DNA from: Thunnus maccoyii
Taxonomy: Eukaryota > Chordata > Actinopteri > Scombriformes > Scombridae
Assembly (NCBI RefSeq): GCF_910596095.1
Contig: NC_056546.1
Coordinates: 15,602,925-15,666,924 of the forward strand
Reading direction: 5' to 3'
Length of the DNA stretch: 64,000 nucleotides
In this document: piece by piece, positions 1 through 13,599 of the stretch
Position numbering within the stretch: the stretch's first letter is position 1
How the letters are laid out: each line of letters opens with the position of its first letter
The notes under the pieces: generated by a model
What the model saw: the letters and a program-made list of their open reading frames with translations, nothing else
Databases searched by the model: none
What the model was told of the DNA's origin: nothing
Made by a program: the position numbers and the translations under genes

Positions 1-270
1 GTCTTAGTATTAAACTATGTTTCTCAGGAGCTGCTTCCTAGTCCAATGAGCCAGCCTATCTGTCCATGGCCAGTGTATGGCTGAGTGGAGCCACCTTACA
101 GAGGCAAACACAAGGCTTCTTTCAGGCAGAGCAACTCTGGAGGCATATGAGGGCACTCAGTGTTCCACCCCAACCACAGGATTTATTTACCTTCCAACGA
201 GGGGCAGCCAGTAAGAGGAGATAGAGTGTGCTTAGAGAAAGGTAGGGGTGTAGAGGGAGAGTGTGTGTGT

Positions 271-351
<81 letters not shown>

Positions 352-3300
352 CGCTTGAGAGGTGGAGGGCTGGACTGGAGCAACATAATCACTGTGACAC
401 GGGATAGTTTAAGATAGAAAGTGGATGTCATGATCTAAAAAAAAAAAGTCAAAGCAGACACGCACCTAAAAAATACACTTAAACGTTAATTTTCGGTTAG
501 ACACAAATCAAGAAACAAGCAATGATAACCTATCCAAATTACTGTAAAAACACCGGGGTGTGACGGGATGTTTAAGAGAGGAGGAACATGGATGAGAGCC
601 AGAGAGGTCGATAAACAAGGGTGGGTTTCCTGTTTCTTTAGCCCTCTCCCTTTCCCTTCCCTTAAACAGCACAAGTAGAGTCATTGAATCTGTGTGTGCA
701 TACAAGCACACTGTGTGCATCTGTTGGTACAGTAGTTTAATGGCATGACAGTCTTTAAACCAATGTCACCCTTGGAGCAAGCAGTGCCAAATTGTAACCT
801 TAACTTTCTGGCCGTGTTATGACTTAAGTGAGAAAGTCATTTATGTAAAAGCTTCCAGGTGAACAGGCAGGCACCTATTCATTAATGTGTCCATAATACT
901 TACTTTATACATTTCATATTTTCATAGCCACAAAATGTTTGGTGTGTTTGCAAAGAAGTTAAGAAAACAAAAAAGAAAAAAAAAAGCATGGTTCATGAGA
1001 ATTTTGTGATCAAAAACTGAGGTCAAGGGTCACAAAAGGCCAAGAAATCTGGTAATCATTCCAGTCTAAGTCCAAGTCATAATGGACTTAATAAATTTGA
1101 TGAACTTAAATATCTAATCTAACTAAAACCTTTCAGGGAAGACAAAGTATTCAGGTTGTTTTCTTCGGCAAAATAAGTAACTTGACTATTTAAAAATACA
1201 GCAATGTAATTTGTTAAATTAATATTTCAGCACATTCTGCCTTCTTAATGCAAAAAAAAGCATCACGGTGAGATTTACAGTGTAGGACATGTGAGTCAAA
1301 TCAGTGAAATCACAGGACAAGCAACATTGACATAGAAATAGAGTCCATAGAGAGCTAGGCCTCCATGCTGTACAGACCATTCAAATTAAAGATTCATTCA
1401 AGAAAAGTATTTTAAAAAATGTAGCCAATCACATACATCATTTTTAAGGTTAAGTAAAGAAAGAGCAAAGATTTGTTAAGTAAATAATAACTAGTACTAA
1501 ACCCATCTAGTAACTGCACATTTTATTGAGACTATCTGGTGCTCAGTTGTTCAAACACTTCATTCTCTTTTTGTCTTATCGACAAAAGCTTTTCCACATG
1601 GGCAAGTAGTCAAATAAATAGTTCATTTTGACAAAGATGAAATGATTCCTCTTTGTCAAAGTCTCTAGAGAGAAGACGCTTGAAGCGATTACATTTGGAT
1701 GTGCGATTGCACGGAGCAGATACATTACATCTATAATTAGTGGAGTAAATAAACACTGAGGACTCAGCCCCAGAGATGACTTTTCTTAAATTTAAGGTAA
1801 TGAGAGAAGACATCTAAAGGAGATTTAGAAAAAACGGTCACCAAGGAATTCATCAGACTTAAGTGTTTAAGACTTTAAAAAGTCACAATTGTTCTACTTT
1901 GGATTTTCTCCACAGTGCCAATTATCTGTGTATATGAGTAGCCTCTTTGTCTAATCTTAGATAGAATTTCTGTGACATTTCAATTAAAGTCAGCTGTTAA
2001 AGAAATACATGAATGCAATTCTAGTACACATTTATATATATATCTATAAAAAAATATAGAAAAAGAAATATCTCTTTTTCTGTATTTTTTGCTCTGTGAA
2101 ATTCTGTATTTGGCATCCATATGTTTCCATTTTACTCAGTGAAATGCAGTTTATTTATATAAGTTTACTTAACTAAATTTTATTTTAAATTCACTTTCTT
2201 CTGTGACCTTTTCAGTCTTTACTCTGTGACTTTCTATTGTATTTGCTAGTTCCTTGAATGACCTCTGATTTTATTTCTGTTTCTGTGAGCTCATCCAAAT
2301 TTAATCACTGACACAAAACTCCATTTTTAAAATAGAGAACACAAATTATTAATGCTCAAGTATCAAAAGCAATGATTTAGGGGGGAAACAGGACTGTCAA
2401 TGCCTTAATTGGTACCCAAGACAAAACTTCAGAAGAGATAATGGGATTCAGATAAGTCATTTGTAAATCATTTTGTAAATCTAATATACTCTGTTCTTGC
2501 ATCCACTACACATTTTCACTAAGCAAAATTATGTATGATGAAACCACTTAGTCTGTGCTGTGCATGTGCTGGTAAAACATACAGGGACTAGTGGTGCTGT
2601 ATGGTAATTAAAAACAACACAGGATGCCTTGAGGAAACTTTAGACTCCACTCAGACGTGGATCATCAGTGACTTATTACCAAGACGTTTCCTCTTTTGCT
2701 GGATGGAAACATCGACTGTGTTATTCTGTGCTATGCCATGAAATGATCTGGGGAGAAAAATCAGCTTGACCAACAGCTGTGAACTCTAAAGTGCATTCAC
2801 TCAGCTGGGGCGTGAAACAGAGAGAAAGAATGCAGACTTGAATGGGCTCCCTGTTTCGGCTTTTTTTTTTCCCAGTATCTCCCACTCTGCCTTTTGGGGA
2901 TCCCTAGCAACAGCATGCATTTGAAAATGGAGCTGGACTGAGAGAATGCAACTGAGTAAACAATCCCACATTAATTATCATGAAGTCGTCCTCAGCCTCT
3001 GTGCATTTTAAAGCTTAAAATATATTACATTGATAAGAAAGAAGAAATATTTGTTGTGGAATCTATGAAGGAGGAATGCTTGATGTCTGAGTGCTGGTTA
3101 TCTGCAGGGATGTTTTTCTACTGACGAGCCTTGAAAAGGAAATGCAGAGGTCAAGAAGCAGGAAGAAATGATTAAACTCCTTCTCTAGGAAGAGATCTGT
3201 AGACACAGATACGGCACATTGCCAGTGTGGTCAATTTTAAGCTTATAAAAAAGTCAGGTTGGTACATCAAAATTTGAATCTTACAGGCTACCTTTATAAA

Positions 3301-5810
3301 TGAAATATGCACACATACTAACAAACACATTCAGGTCATATCATAATGAGAATACCACAAACAAAGTGGCTGTTTGTGCCAGAAACACTTTCATAACAAT
3401 TTCCTGTTACAATTCCTCCTCTGGACAGTTGATGGGAATTTTATACCATGGGGAAAACTTGAGGAACATTACCAGTGTATTTCAACACGCTGCATTCTTC
3501 AACTGCTGAAAAATCATTATGTTAGACTGAAACAGCATTTACAGGTTGATGGAAATATTAATGGCTCCATAAAGCACCATTTTACAACAAAAGAATCATT
3601 TGAATTATAATTTTAATGAGAGAAACTCGAACATTTACATCTGTAAAAAAACAAAAAAAAAACTTGTGTATGTCCTTACTGAGTTTATGGATGGACAGCG
3701 GAGAGTTTCTGTGGACCAGAGCCTGTAGTCAAGTCACATTTAAGTCACAAGAATGAGTGCGTTATACATGCTTATTCACTTGGATGTGAAAATCAAGGAT
3801 CAATGCAAAGCAGGTAAGACAGCAACAGTCCCATTTGCACACACAGCTTGAATATTCAGTAATTGAGCCAATGCATTGAAAGGACTGGTCTAGGCCATTT
3901 AATAATCACTAATAACAGAGCTTTGAAAGCAAAACGTGGAATTTTATTAGTCAGCATTCAAATTACTTGTATTTCGCTTTTTAAAAGTTTGGACTAAAGT
4001 TGGAATGTTTTCAAGGATCTGAGACTTGACTTGGACCTGCCCCGAAAAGACTTAAAACAGCTCTGCTATTGATGTTATGATTTTTTCCGCCATGACAGCA
4101 AGCCACTGTTCTCTATGAAAGTTGAAACCACCACAGTGGTTACAGTCAAACATACATTTTCATGACAGATGAATAACTACAAAACTGTATTTGTCCCAAA
4201 TGATTACTGACACATCTGAATTAGCTGAATGTATAAACTGACTACATCCATTGTTTCAGTTGCACTTGGTGTTTTACAGTATACATTTTGGCTAAAATAC
4301 TTGAATAGTAAGTCTCACCAACCTAAGACTTACTAGTTGTAATGTATTCATATTTGTGTTCTCAACACTACGGTAGTATAAGCCCTCTACTATATGTACC
4401 TCAAATGCATATCCCTTTCCATGAGCAGCACAGCAGTTTCAGCAGCGCCTCAGCCAAGCTGAACACAATGCTGTCATTGAACTAGAGTCACAGTGGATAC
4501 CTTTATATACCATCAAGAGTGACAGTTAACGCAAAAGCACCTGGGTTTTGCTTAAAGTCATAGGCCACATTAATACAGCACACACACACACACACACCTT
4601 ACATATTACTGTCAGCTAAACCCTCAACACCCAAGAATCTCACAACTAATCATTTTAAAGGGTGAGTATATTGAACTTAGCAGGTCTTAACTTTGAGCTG
4701 GGAAATGATTAATAAAACTACTTGCACAATCGAATTTTGTTCTTGTGTCCATGAACACACGTTGAGATTCAGGGCAGTTTGCTGACAGGAGCTTCGGTTT
4801 ATTATCAGGGATAATGTTTATGTGAAATGACACCCAAAACAGCCAGTTTAGTTAGAAGTAGAGCAGCACTGGAGAATGCATTGCTAAAGCTATTTCTACT
4901 GAATTTTCAACTTTTTACAGATGTACTGTATGTTGAAGACACAAGGTCGGTATCTGAAGCAAAATATAGGCATTAGAAATATAGTGCTTCTATAGCAGAA
5001 GAGCCTTATTTCATATAACCTCATGAGTATTATATATCCATCCTTAACAACCTATTTTCTATGGTATACTGTGGTGTGATCATGTGAATTAAATCACACA
5101 GGTATTGCTTTAAATGGCATTTGAAGACATTTCACACACCAAACTTTTGGAAATAATATGAATACTCCTCTTTTCAACATTCACTTTACCTGAGTCAAAT
5201 ACGTAAGGCCCTGTCAAAGCACATCAGGTCTAATGTGATCAGTTTTCTAGTCTAGTGAGGATCTATCAAAACACAAAACAGATTGAACTAGGCGTTATTA
5301 AGCACTAGCGTCATAAATCATGAGCAGACACACACACAAACAAGACACACATACATCACTTTCACTTTAGTTTATCCCTGAAAATCTAAATATGATCAAC
5401 TATCAGTAAAATCTTACATAATAATCTCTTACAATTCAGGCTTAACGTCTATGCTTATTTAATTGAAATAAATGAAACACAGAGCATGACATAAAGCTTA
5501 AATACCAGGCTTCTCGGTGAACACAAATAAATACTTCTCTTTCTCAAGTGGCTCTTCATTGTTACGATGAGGCACATCATTGGTGAGTATGGATATCATT
5601 TTATAGCCCAAATGTTACTGTCAACAGTAAAAAAAAAAAAGAAAAAAAAAGAGTGAAATGCATTTTGTGTCTATTATGGCAACTTTTATGACGAGTTTTG
5701 GTTTGTGCAATAATGGCTTCTCTCAGCTCCCATCCATCCTGTGCAGTTTTTTTTTTTTTTTGTTTGGTTTTTTTTTTTGCAGATTCACAGTTACATTTTT
5801 GACCACAAGG
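1..5810. other. 3' flank and probable 3'UTR of chst3, no other gene seen
   Basis: This stretch lies downstream of the minus-strand chst3 stop codon. I see no splice-bounded or family-like coding region; the ORFs here are short and low-complexity. The part next to the stop codon is presumably 3'UTR. On the minus strand a canonical AATAAA (TTTATT on plus) occurs at about 4798-4803 and another near 3944, which would give a UTR of roughly 1 to 1.9 kb; this is inference. The rest is AT-rich with A- and T-tracts, for example around 5629-5650 and 5745-5780. Confidence 0.5.
261..350. repeat. (TG)n microsatellite
   Basis: Nearly uninterrupted TG dinucleotides, with one TA interruption near 274. The ORFs overlapping it on both strands are simple repeats of Cys-Val or Thr-His and are not genes. 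Confidence 0.95.
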
Positions 5811-8800
5811 TTAGTGAAACAGTTTCTCCTCCAACAAGCTGATGGACTTATCAGTCAGTGTATTTTCATCATCCACAAACCTGTAGCCAAACAGCTTCAT
5901 GGTGGGTCCACACACTCTCTGCACTACCTGAGCCAGTGTAAAGGGAATACTAAATCTCCATTTTTCTGCCTGCTCTGATGAGTTCTTCTGTGTGGAGTAA
6001 ATCCCGCTAGCTTCCTGTGTGGTCTGAGTGTTCCTCAGAATCCACTCCCTGGCTTGGGGACTAAATGGTATCCCTGTGAACTTGTACATCTCCTCTGCCT
6101 TCTGCATGGGATAGCGAGCAATATCCTCATAACGTACCAACATGTAGCGGCTCCTAAGCCAGTGAGGTTGGCTCAGCCCCACTTCTGCAGACATCCTAAT
6201 GTGGTCACAGTTTCCTTTAAGCCTTTTGACCTCCTCGTCATCCTCAGGCACCTGGCCGTCCTGCGCCCAGGCCTTCCACGTCTGGTACTTTGAAGAGAAA
6301 GCCACCATGCGGGATGCTAAGATGGCCCGTGGATCACGGACTAGCTGGATTATTCTCACATCCAGGCGAGGGTCCTCCACCAAAGGCTGCAGCGTGTCCA
6401 GCTGGCGCACACGGACAGTCTTAATGGCATGGTGTTGCTTGGAAAGGCAAGATTCAGATGCAAGAGTAAAGTTGAGCGGCCCACAGCGACGAGTCCTGCA
6501 ATGATACCTGAGACAAGAGAGGTTTAGTTTTTACATGATGAATATCTTTCAATAGAGCTGCAAAGTGGGAGGAGTTATTTCAGACAGCTATGATTCCAGA
6601 AGTAAATGTCTTGTTCATTTTTTGCCCAGAAAGTTGAAGGTTCTGTATGTAAGAATTATGAAGCAATTCACATTTATTAGTCGTTTTTTTATTGCGTGAA
6701 CAGGTTGTAATGGAACTTAAAAAAATGAGACCTTCCCCAACTTTGTCAGTTGCCTATATCATCCTGTGGACTGATTTCTATATGGAGGACCTGGGACAGA
6801 TTTTCTGTCAAAATCCAACGGATGTGACGTTTTTGTGCGCTCCTGAGTGCCTTGCCTCTCTCCTGCTAACGTCAACAATGAGACAGCTAGCTGTCTCCGT
6901 CAACCACAACACGTTTCACAACAACACCACCGCAATGACAAGTCGCCCACTCCTGAGTATACACACAGCTAAAACAACATTATTTCCTCAACAAAGGAGC
7001 GGAAAACAAGCTCTAGAGCGATAAAGGAACATAACTTACCCCTATTGTTTTTTCTGATAGTAGTCCAAATGTGGTAATAAACACATATTTCACAACAAAC
7101 CTGCAGCACGTTGCTCCCTGGCCACAGCTCACTGAGCTTAACAGTGTTTAGTAAACATGATTGGTAAAAAAAAAAAAGTTGGCCGTTTGGGTGGTTGAGT
7201 AACGCATATTTTGGTGGGTTGTGTGAGTGTCGGCATGTACAGCAGGGGGAGGAGGGGCTGACTGACTGGGGGTGAGAGCTGATTTGCAGAAACATGGTGC
7301 AAAACACAATGTTAGAGATCTTTTATGCTATTATGCGAAGTGTAAACAAGGGAAAAGACATCATCTCCGCAAGCGAGCACCCAAGCATGAGCAACAGGAT
7401 GCTGACTGCAGCTCACTTAACGGCCACCGGTGTCACTAATGAGAAGGAATTTCTGATTCCTACATGTATAACCTTTAAAGAAGTTGGAGCACTTCCAACA
7501 CTTACATGTGTATTAAACTCTCTTGGCTAAATCATCATTACAAAAGATGAGCAACTGTGTTATATCTGGCTCTTTAAAATAAGGTACTGTGGAGAATAAA
7601 GTCAAGTCAGCTACGACACCCAACGGCCATTTTGGAAGAAACATCCGATCACCAAGCTTCAAATTGTGTAGCATTTAGGGCTATCAATTATTTTCATTGG
7701 TGATTAATCTGATGATTATTTTCTGGATTATAGGTTAGAAAAGGTTAGAAAATGGGTATTTTTCCTTAAATGTCTTGTTTTGCTAAATATAAAGTTAAAC
7801 ATCAGTCAAACATGAAGCTACACATTACATTTTGCAGAAGTGCATTCAGTGTCATTGTGAGATTAATTCAGCAACTGTGATGCAATGTTTTGTCCAAAGT
7901 CAACGTCACATTCAGAACATTTTTTTTTTTCTGAATATGCTACAGTTTTACAACTAGCAACATTGGCTGAGGCTCACCAGTATCCTACGCAGTATGTTGA
8001 GCAATTCACCATGAAAAACTGACAGGACTTCTCAGAACTTCTCAGTTGAAATAACTGAAACTGAATGCAATGACATAAAGCTATACTGTAGTGATACTGT
8101 AGGAGACTCTGATGTTTTCATGTTCAGGAACATTAACAAGATAATTAAAACAAAACTTTACAATTTTCAGATCTTACAGTGATAAAAAAAAAATACTTCT
8201 GGAACCAGCAGCTCCTCCCTCTTTCCAACCAAATCACAGTTACATTTTAGTTTCTCTTTTAGAGTCAACATTTTAACCTTGATTAATAAACGTGTATATC
8301 TAGGGACTTTACCTCTCAAAAACATCTTTGATCACAGGAGAGCAGACAGGCTCTTCACAGAGCGATAAACTAGACTCTCTGCGGAAAAGGGCCGCGGTGA
8401 CGTGGTCCTGAGGTGGGGGAGAAATGAACTTCTCAAGAGGAGAGAAATCACACAGAAAAAGCCCCTGGAGTACATCCCGGTAGATTCCTGCCAACACTGT
8501 CCCGTTGTTGGCCTCTGCAGCCATGGTCAGCATGCGCTCTACGTGCCACAAAGGCTCAAACAAGTAGAACATGTTCTCTCCGTGCTGGTTGAAAAATTCC
8601 CCCACGAAAGAGGAACCTGTTCTCGTGGTGGCCAAGAGTAATATGTGCTTACGGCCACCGCTGTAGCTGTAGGTGTCTACATCATCTTCTTCAGAGAGAT
8701 TAGAGTAATTCCCTTTTGTACCAGCCTGTTTAGAGAGCAGCATTTTGAGCACCATCAGGGAGCCATTTTGTGTCGTGTTGCTGTAATCCAGTGGAGTTTG

Positions 8801-9084
8801 CGGGGTCTGCTGTGGAGTCTGCCTCTGGATCAGCTTATCAGAGACCCTGATGAGATACAGGCTTGATTAAATAAAGTCAATTAATAACAGATGAAGCAGC
8901 ATAAACACCTAAGATAGATCTTATATTTTACATTTAGCTGACACATACACAAGGAGTGTACAAGCAAAAGATCCAGAGTCTGTAATGAGCAAACTCTTAT
9001 ATACCTTGATAGGATGTTGCTCTCCTTTTCGATGATGACCAGGGCCACAATACAGATGAAGACAATTGCATATTTGGTCTTCAT
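5811..9084 (-). CDS. chst3: carbohydrate (chondroitin 6-O) sulfotransferase 3
   Basis: Golgi type II membrane enzyme that transfers sulfate from PAPS to C6 of GalNAc in chondroitin. Coding exons on the minus strand: 9005-9084, 8313-8846 and 5811-6507 (1311 nt, 436 aa), joined through GT-AG introns of 158 nt and 1805 nt in matching phases. Residues 1-26 carry the start MKTKYAIVF and one hydrophobic signal anchor of about residues 5-18. The 5'-phosphosulfate loop TTRTGSS is at about 100-106 and the 3'-phosphate motif VRDPRA at 261-266. The C-terminal part has the CHST3-like [11 protein letters not shown] and WRFS segments and ends EEKLFH. An in-frame TGA lies just upstream of the ATG, so the N-terminus is shorter than I recall for human CHST3. 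A non-coding leader exon precedes it (9085-9167). The product could be either teleost chst3 paralog (a or b); I cannot tell which. Family assignment is firm from motif and whole-length resemblance. Confidence 0.93.
6690..7530. repeat. possible interspersed-repeat DNA in chst3 intron
   Basis: The 1.8 kb chst3 intron contains two plus-strand ORFs (6692-7024 and 7294-7530) with no family resemblance. The segment is less AT-rich than its surroundings and resembles, from memory, dispersed teleost repeat sequence. I do not call a gene here. A fragment of the ATTATTTTCATT / GATTAATCTG repeat family follows at about 7682-7735. Confidence 0.35.
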
Positions 9085-9167
9085 TCTTGAGTCCTGGCTT
9101 TGTAATCAGACGTCTAGTCGGTCAGTGTGTCAGTCATAGCTTGATATACTGAGGCTGGAGATTCATT
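9085..9167 (-). other. chst3: 5'UTR part of the first coding exon of chst3
   Basis: On the minus strand a T-rich tract ending in TTTCAG stops at 9168, and the sequence then runs to the ATG at 9084. This looks like a splice acceptor, so the coding exon begins with about 83 nt of 5'UTR and at least one further upstream leader exon is expected. Confidence 0.6.
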
Positions 9168-9169
9168 CT

Positions 9170-10812
9170 GAAATAAAAAATGTACTTCTATAAGCCAGTA
9201 TGCAAACTAGATGTTATTCCTGGTTTTCAATGACACTTAAATGACACTAAACACCACCCGTCAGAGTTAAAATCATAATCCTGGTGCACACTGTGTTTTG
9301 CATCTTGAGACCACTTTCATGAGTATAGAGCTGAATAACAGTGGATGCCAAAGACATCATGCTGAAGACATGAATCATAACAAAAATAGTGAGAGATAAA
9401 TTATCACGTTTGTTCTGACAGATTAAACTAAACTCATACAGTGTTTGTGATACATCAACATGTGGTCACAGTTTAATTGAACTGAAAACCTCAAGAATGT
9501 TTAGCAGCTTGTACAACAGCTTTTAAAAATCTGTCTCACTTCTTAGAACCACATAAAAGGACAGCGTAGCTTTTTAGTGGGATTAGAGTCGAGAATAGAG
9601 AAGACGATGAGATGGGAGAGAGGGAGAGTTTATGTAAACAGGGGGATGTTTTTTAGTGCCAGCAAACACTGTGGAACATTTGGTGCTGAGTCAGGGGACA
9701 TTGCAAATTTAGATTCCAGTACTGCATGATTTCAATAGCTGTATTCTGTAGCTGAATTGCTCCTTCTGACATCCATCAGGTACAGTCATCATTCCTGGGA
9801 TTCAAAAAGTGTTCCCACGTTGTAAACTCATTTTTGAGTCACAAGCCTTGACACGCAGACAGTTGGGTGATCTTTGATGCTAATGTTCAGGAAGCAGATC
9901 ATTGTTTATCAGCAAAGAACAAGTCACGGCTTGGTTTGAACATCAAATCTTGCATCAGCTGTAGTGGTGTCCTTACCATCCTTTGAGAGTATTGCATCAC
10001 CCTACTTTGTTAAAAGGGAATTAAGGCATACACACAGAAATGTTGAAACAACCTTGTTTGGAGGACAACTCCCATGTATGAACTCATACCAGCTGACCAA
10101 AGGAGAATGTGTTCCTCAAATTCTTATCACATTGCTCTTCTGTGAAACAAATGAGCTATTTTGACCATGAATTTCATTTGAAATGATTTAATATAACAAA
10201 TTTCTTAATTCTGAATTTGTTTTCTCAGTTTTTTCACATTACTGAAAAAGAATTGCCGACTATACACCCCCCTCCTGCCATTTGGACCTGTCAAGAGAGT
10301 GAATAATTTCTGCAAAGCATATCATTAAGGGAAAACCACAGTTTTCAAGCCGTTGTAGAGTGACTGTGTGCTCTGTAAGTAAATATCACCCAATTATCTG
10401 AGCTTAATACGCCATAGCCGTCAAACTGTCAGGCTGAAGCACTTGAGCTGAGCACTTTTACATATTCAAGAGTCACTGGAGCGTTTGGCAAATCTGACTA
10501 TCTGCTCAAGCAGAAACACACATCACTCTGTTTATCATCTCACTACAAATTACATTAATGGCTGCCTTCAAAGCCTTCAAGCGCTTGCATCTCATGGAGA
10601 CACTGAAAGCTAAATTCCCACTGAAGGTTTTGCTGTTCATCCAGAGGTGTTTGTGTAAACAACTAACCGTTATGGGCAAATACTGGAAACCATTATAATG
10701 TGTGTAGGTGCTGTTTATCATTTTCATGGGATTTGAGTTTATATGTCATACTATTTGCCATTTAGAAATGAAGGAAACTAACCCTCTCTCTCTCTCTCTC
10801 CCTCTCTCTCTC

Positions 10813-10873
<61 letters not shown>

Positions 10874-12800
10874 TGTCCATTTAATCCTATAGCAGGCATT
10901 TAGGGGGAGGGGGTATTGAATAGGAGCATTTCCAACATCAACGAACCAGAATGAACAAAGACTAATGAATACTTCTGCATACTATTAATCTCTGGTGAGC
11001 ATGACGCTTTCACAGATTCAAAATTAAATGTAGAAAGATGGTTATATGAGCAACTCACATCTTAGAATAGAAAGAATTATTGATTATAGTGGACTACAAG
11101 GCAATCACAGCCTCCATATTCGCATAATCATCATTTATACCTGCATCCTATGAGGAGACACGTACACATCACACGTGTATGCTTTGACAGAAGTGGGAAC
11201 CGTGTTTATCTGTATCGATATGTATCATTATGCACCATTTACAACGTTTTACGCGCAGAGCAGCAGGATGTTTATGCTCCAGCGGCGGTGCGCCGGTGGC
11301 TCTAAAGGTTGTTTGTATCGTTTTGAGTCACCCCGTCAGTAAATTAGAAATGAGGATGTTGAGGTAGCGGATAGTACAAACCTTTAAGCTGGCCTCTCTC
11401 TGCAAGCGAGCAAAACATCCCCGATCTTGTGAGAAACAGTGTCTTCCCATCGTAGCATCTTGCTGCATTGTCTCGGACAAGGACACACTGCTTCATTGTA
11501 TCCTCTCCTTGGACGCGGGCTCCTCCGCTCTGCCAGATGAATGGGAGGCAGCGAGAAACATCGACGTTTAAAGAGAGCAAAGCGGACGCCAAGCGAGAAA
11601 TAACGTTTGTTTCCTGAAATATTGCTTAAATTATGAGTCAACAATTAATTAACGCAGCGGCACAAAAGTTGTCGCAGAATTTCCAGCTGGACACCCGATA
11701 GATATAGAAGCTTTAAATGTGACTGAAGTTTGGTTCTGTGGTAAATTTTCATCGCTTCAAAACTTTCTTAAACTTTTCTCACGTGTTGGAGCGCACCGCA
11801 CGAGCTGAGCACTTTGAGGCCCGCTCTCACTGCGTGGGACATCCTGTGTAGACGAGGTCACGTGATCCCAAAACACCCTGCAATTATGTATAAGACGACC
11901 CCCCCCACCCCCACCCCCCACCCCCGTTTGAGGAAGTGCCTACAGAATTTAGAGGCGATGCCACTTTGTATACTGCATCTTTTTTTAAGAAACAAGCGTT
12001 CAATTGCATGTTGTGATTTTGTGTCAATTTCAGTTGCAACCCTGTTAATTAAGGAAGCACATCAAGTCATATCATTGCCTCGGATATCCAAAGAAGATAT
12101 CTTCAAATCATTTTCTATATTTGTAATAAATGTCTTTAACGAGCCCATCCGAACATGTTAGATGACATATACAAATGCTCCTATTTGAATGATAATTTGT
12201 GTCTGAAATAGTTTTTCTACAAAAAAAATCTACATCTACTCCTCCTCCCTCATTAAAAAAAAAAAACAGAGACCATGAATTTGCAAATATTGTTCATTTC
12301 AAAAGTTAAAACTGTTGGATGCGAGATGTCTCCTACTTTAGTGAAAATTAAATTTTCAGTCTATGTGCACTGGAGGCTTCAAGTTTTCACATCATGCTTG
12401 CCCAAGTTTCATACTGGATCACGACTGGCTCCTTGCGATGTCACAGATTGTTTGTAGATACACTGCGCACCTTTAACTCAGATTTTTGGTGAGCACAGAT
12501 AAACTTTCCCACTTTAGCAAATGATTGTGGAAACAGCCTTTTAGCGTCAAACTCTGCACATACGTTATTCTGCACAGTGAACCTCAAACACCCAACTGTA
12601 GGAACAAGAAGAAAAACACATTTTTGACTAAAAGTAATTTAATACAGGTACAATAAAGGAATCGGTTATGCCAAAGGGGACAGAGAGGATCTACAAATGT
12701 CTGTCCATCTTTATAAAAACCCCTTTAACATAGGTTACTTTTCATTAGTAAGACTTTGAGCAACAGAACACAACAACACATACATACATTGAGACAATTA
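9170..12800. other. chst3: intergenic; probable chst3 upstream region
   Basis: No coding region supported. Around 11270-11870 the sequence is locally richer in C, G and CpG than its AT-rich surroundings, as expected for the chst3 promoter and first non-coding exon. No TATA box or firm donor could be fixed; a weak GTTTGT donor after AAAG near 11382 on the minus strand is only a possibility. A C-rich tract lies at 11900-11925. Confidence 0.35.
10783..10871. repeat. compound (CT)n(TG)n microsatellite
   Basis: CT repeats run from about 10783 to 10814, then after a short AATG break TG repeats run to about 10871. Confidence 0.95.
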
Positions 12801-12814
12801 TGACATTAATAACA

Positions 12815-13578
12815 CTAAAAATAACAATAAAGAGCTCTTTGGAAATACATCAACAATACATCATCGTCAATAGGTCTCAACTTCTCCTCCTCTATGTATC
12901 TGATCATGACTTGGAAATTGGTCCTGACAGCAACCCTGTTACCTTTGTAAGATATGTTATTGATTGAGAATTGATCATCCATAGGCAGAGCAACAATGTA
13001 TGTGTCACAATGTATCTTGAGCTTTGACACATTTTCATCCCAGGAAGATGAAACTGAACAGATGGGATTGTGAATCCAGTCATCTCCTTGTGGGTCATAT
13101 GTTTCAGAACTATAACAGGCCTGCACTACATGAACATTTTAATGAAATGGTTAATCACTGCTATGGTTGGATTATGTTGGGGTGGGGCTAAAACCTGGTA
13201 GAGGGGATTAATAACATCTACTGCAGGTCAAGCAGCTGCCCTTTTTTATCAGCCTCCTGTCACCTCCCACAATATTAGAAGTTGAAGGACAGTTATGAGC
13301 TGCTTCACATTCACATCAGCTCCAAGGTTTCCAAAATGTGCACTTTGTTTCTGCATCACTCTTGTGTTACTAAATAACGAAATACCTGGAAGGTCTTTAT
13401 CATGTACACATTGTGGTCCTAATAAACCTGTTTCACAGGAGACAATTTCAGTAGGAAATGCACTGTGACACTGTGGTCTGTGTGCAATCAGTGTTGTTGG
13501 ACAGCAAGTGTAATGATAATCCCTGCTACACTGATCTACAATTCTAGATAAATAAATATATATCCCAACATTCTGCAC
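12815..13578 (-). CDS. unrecognised two-exon-like ORF pair (hypothetical)
   Basis: Two minus-strand open stretches lie end to end. The upstream one (open frame 13578-13249) could begin at an acceptor ending TCTAG at about 13546. It leaves at a good donor, GAG|GTGACA, near 13268. The downstream one (about 13120-12815) can begin at the acceptor GTGCAG just before GCCTGT, in the same phase (0), and ends at a TAG. The encoded segments have a cysteine-rich first half and a mixed alpha/beta-looking second half ending YCYF. I do not recognise the family. It could be a lineage-specific gene, a decayed gene or transposon fragment, or chance open frames in AT-rich DNA. No start codon or promoter is fixed. 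Confidence 0.25.
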
Positions 13579-13599
13579 TCATGTAAATGCACTGTTAAA

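Noticed and set aside
160..431. ORFs on both strands over the TG/CA repeat (Cys-Val and Thr-His runs)
   Set aside because: They are translations of a microsatellite with no flanking coding signal.
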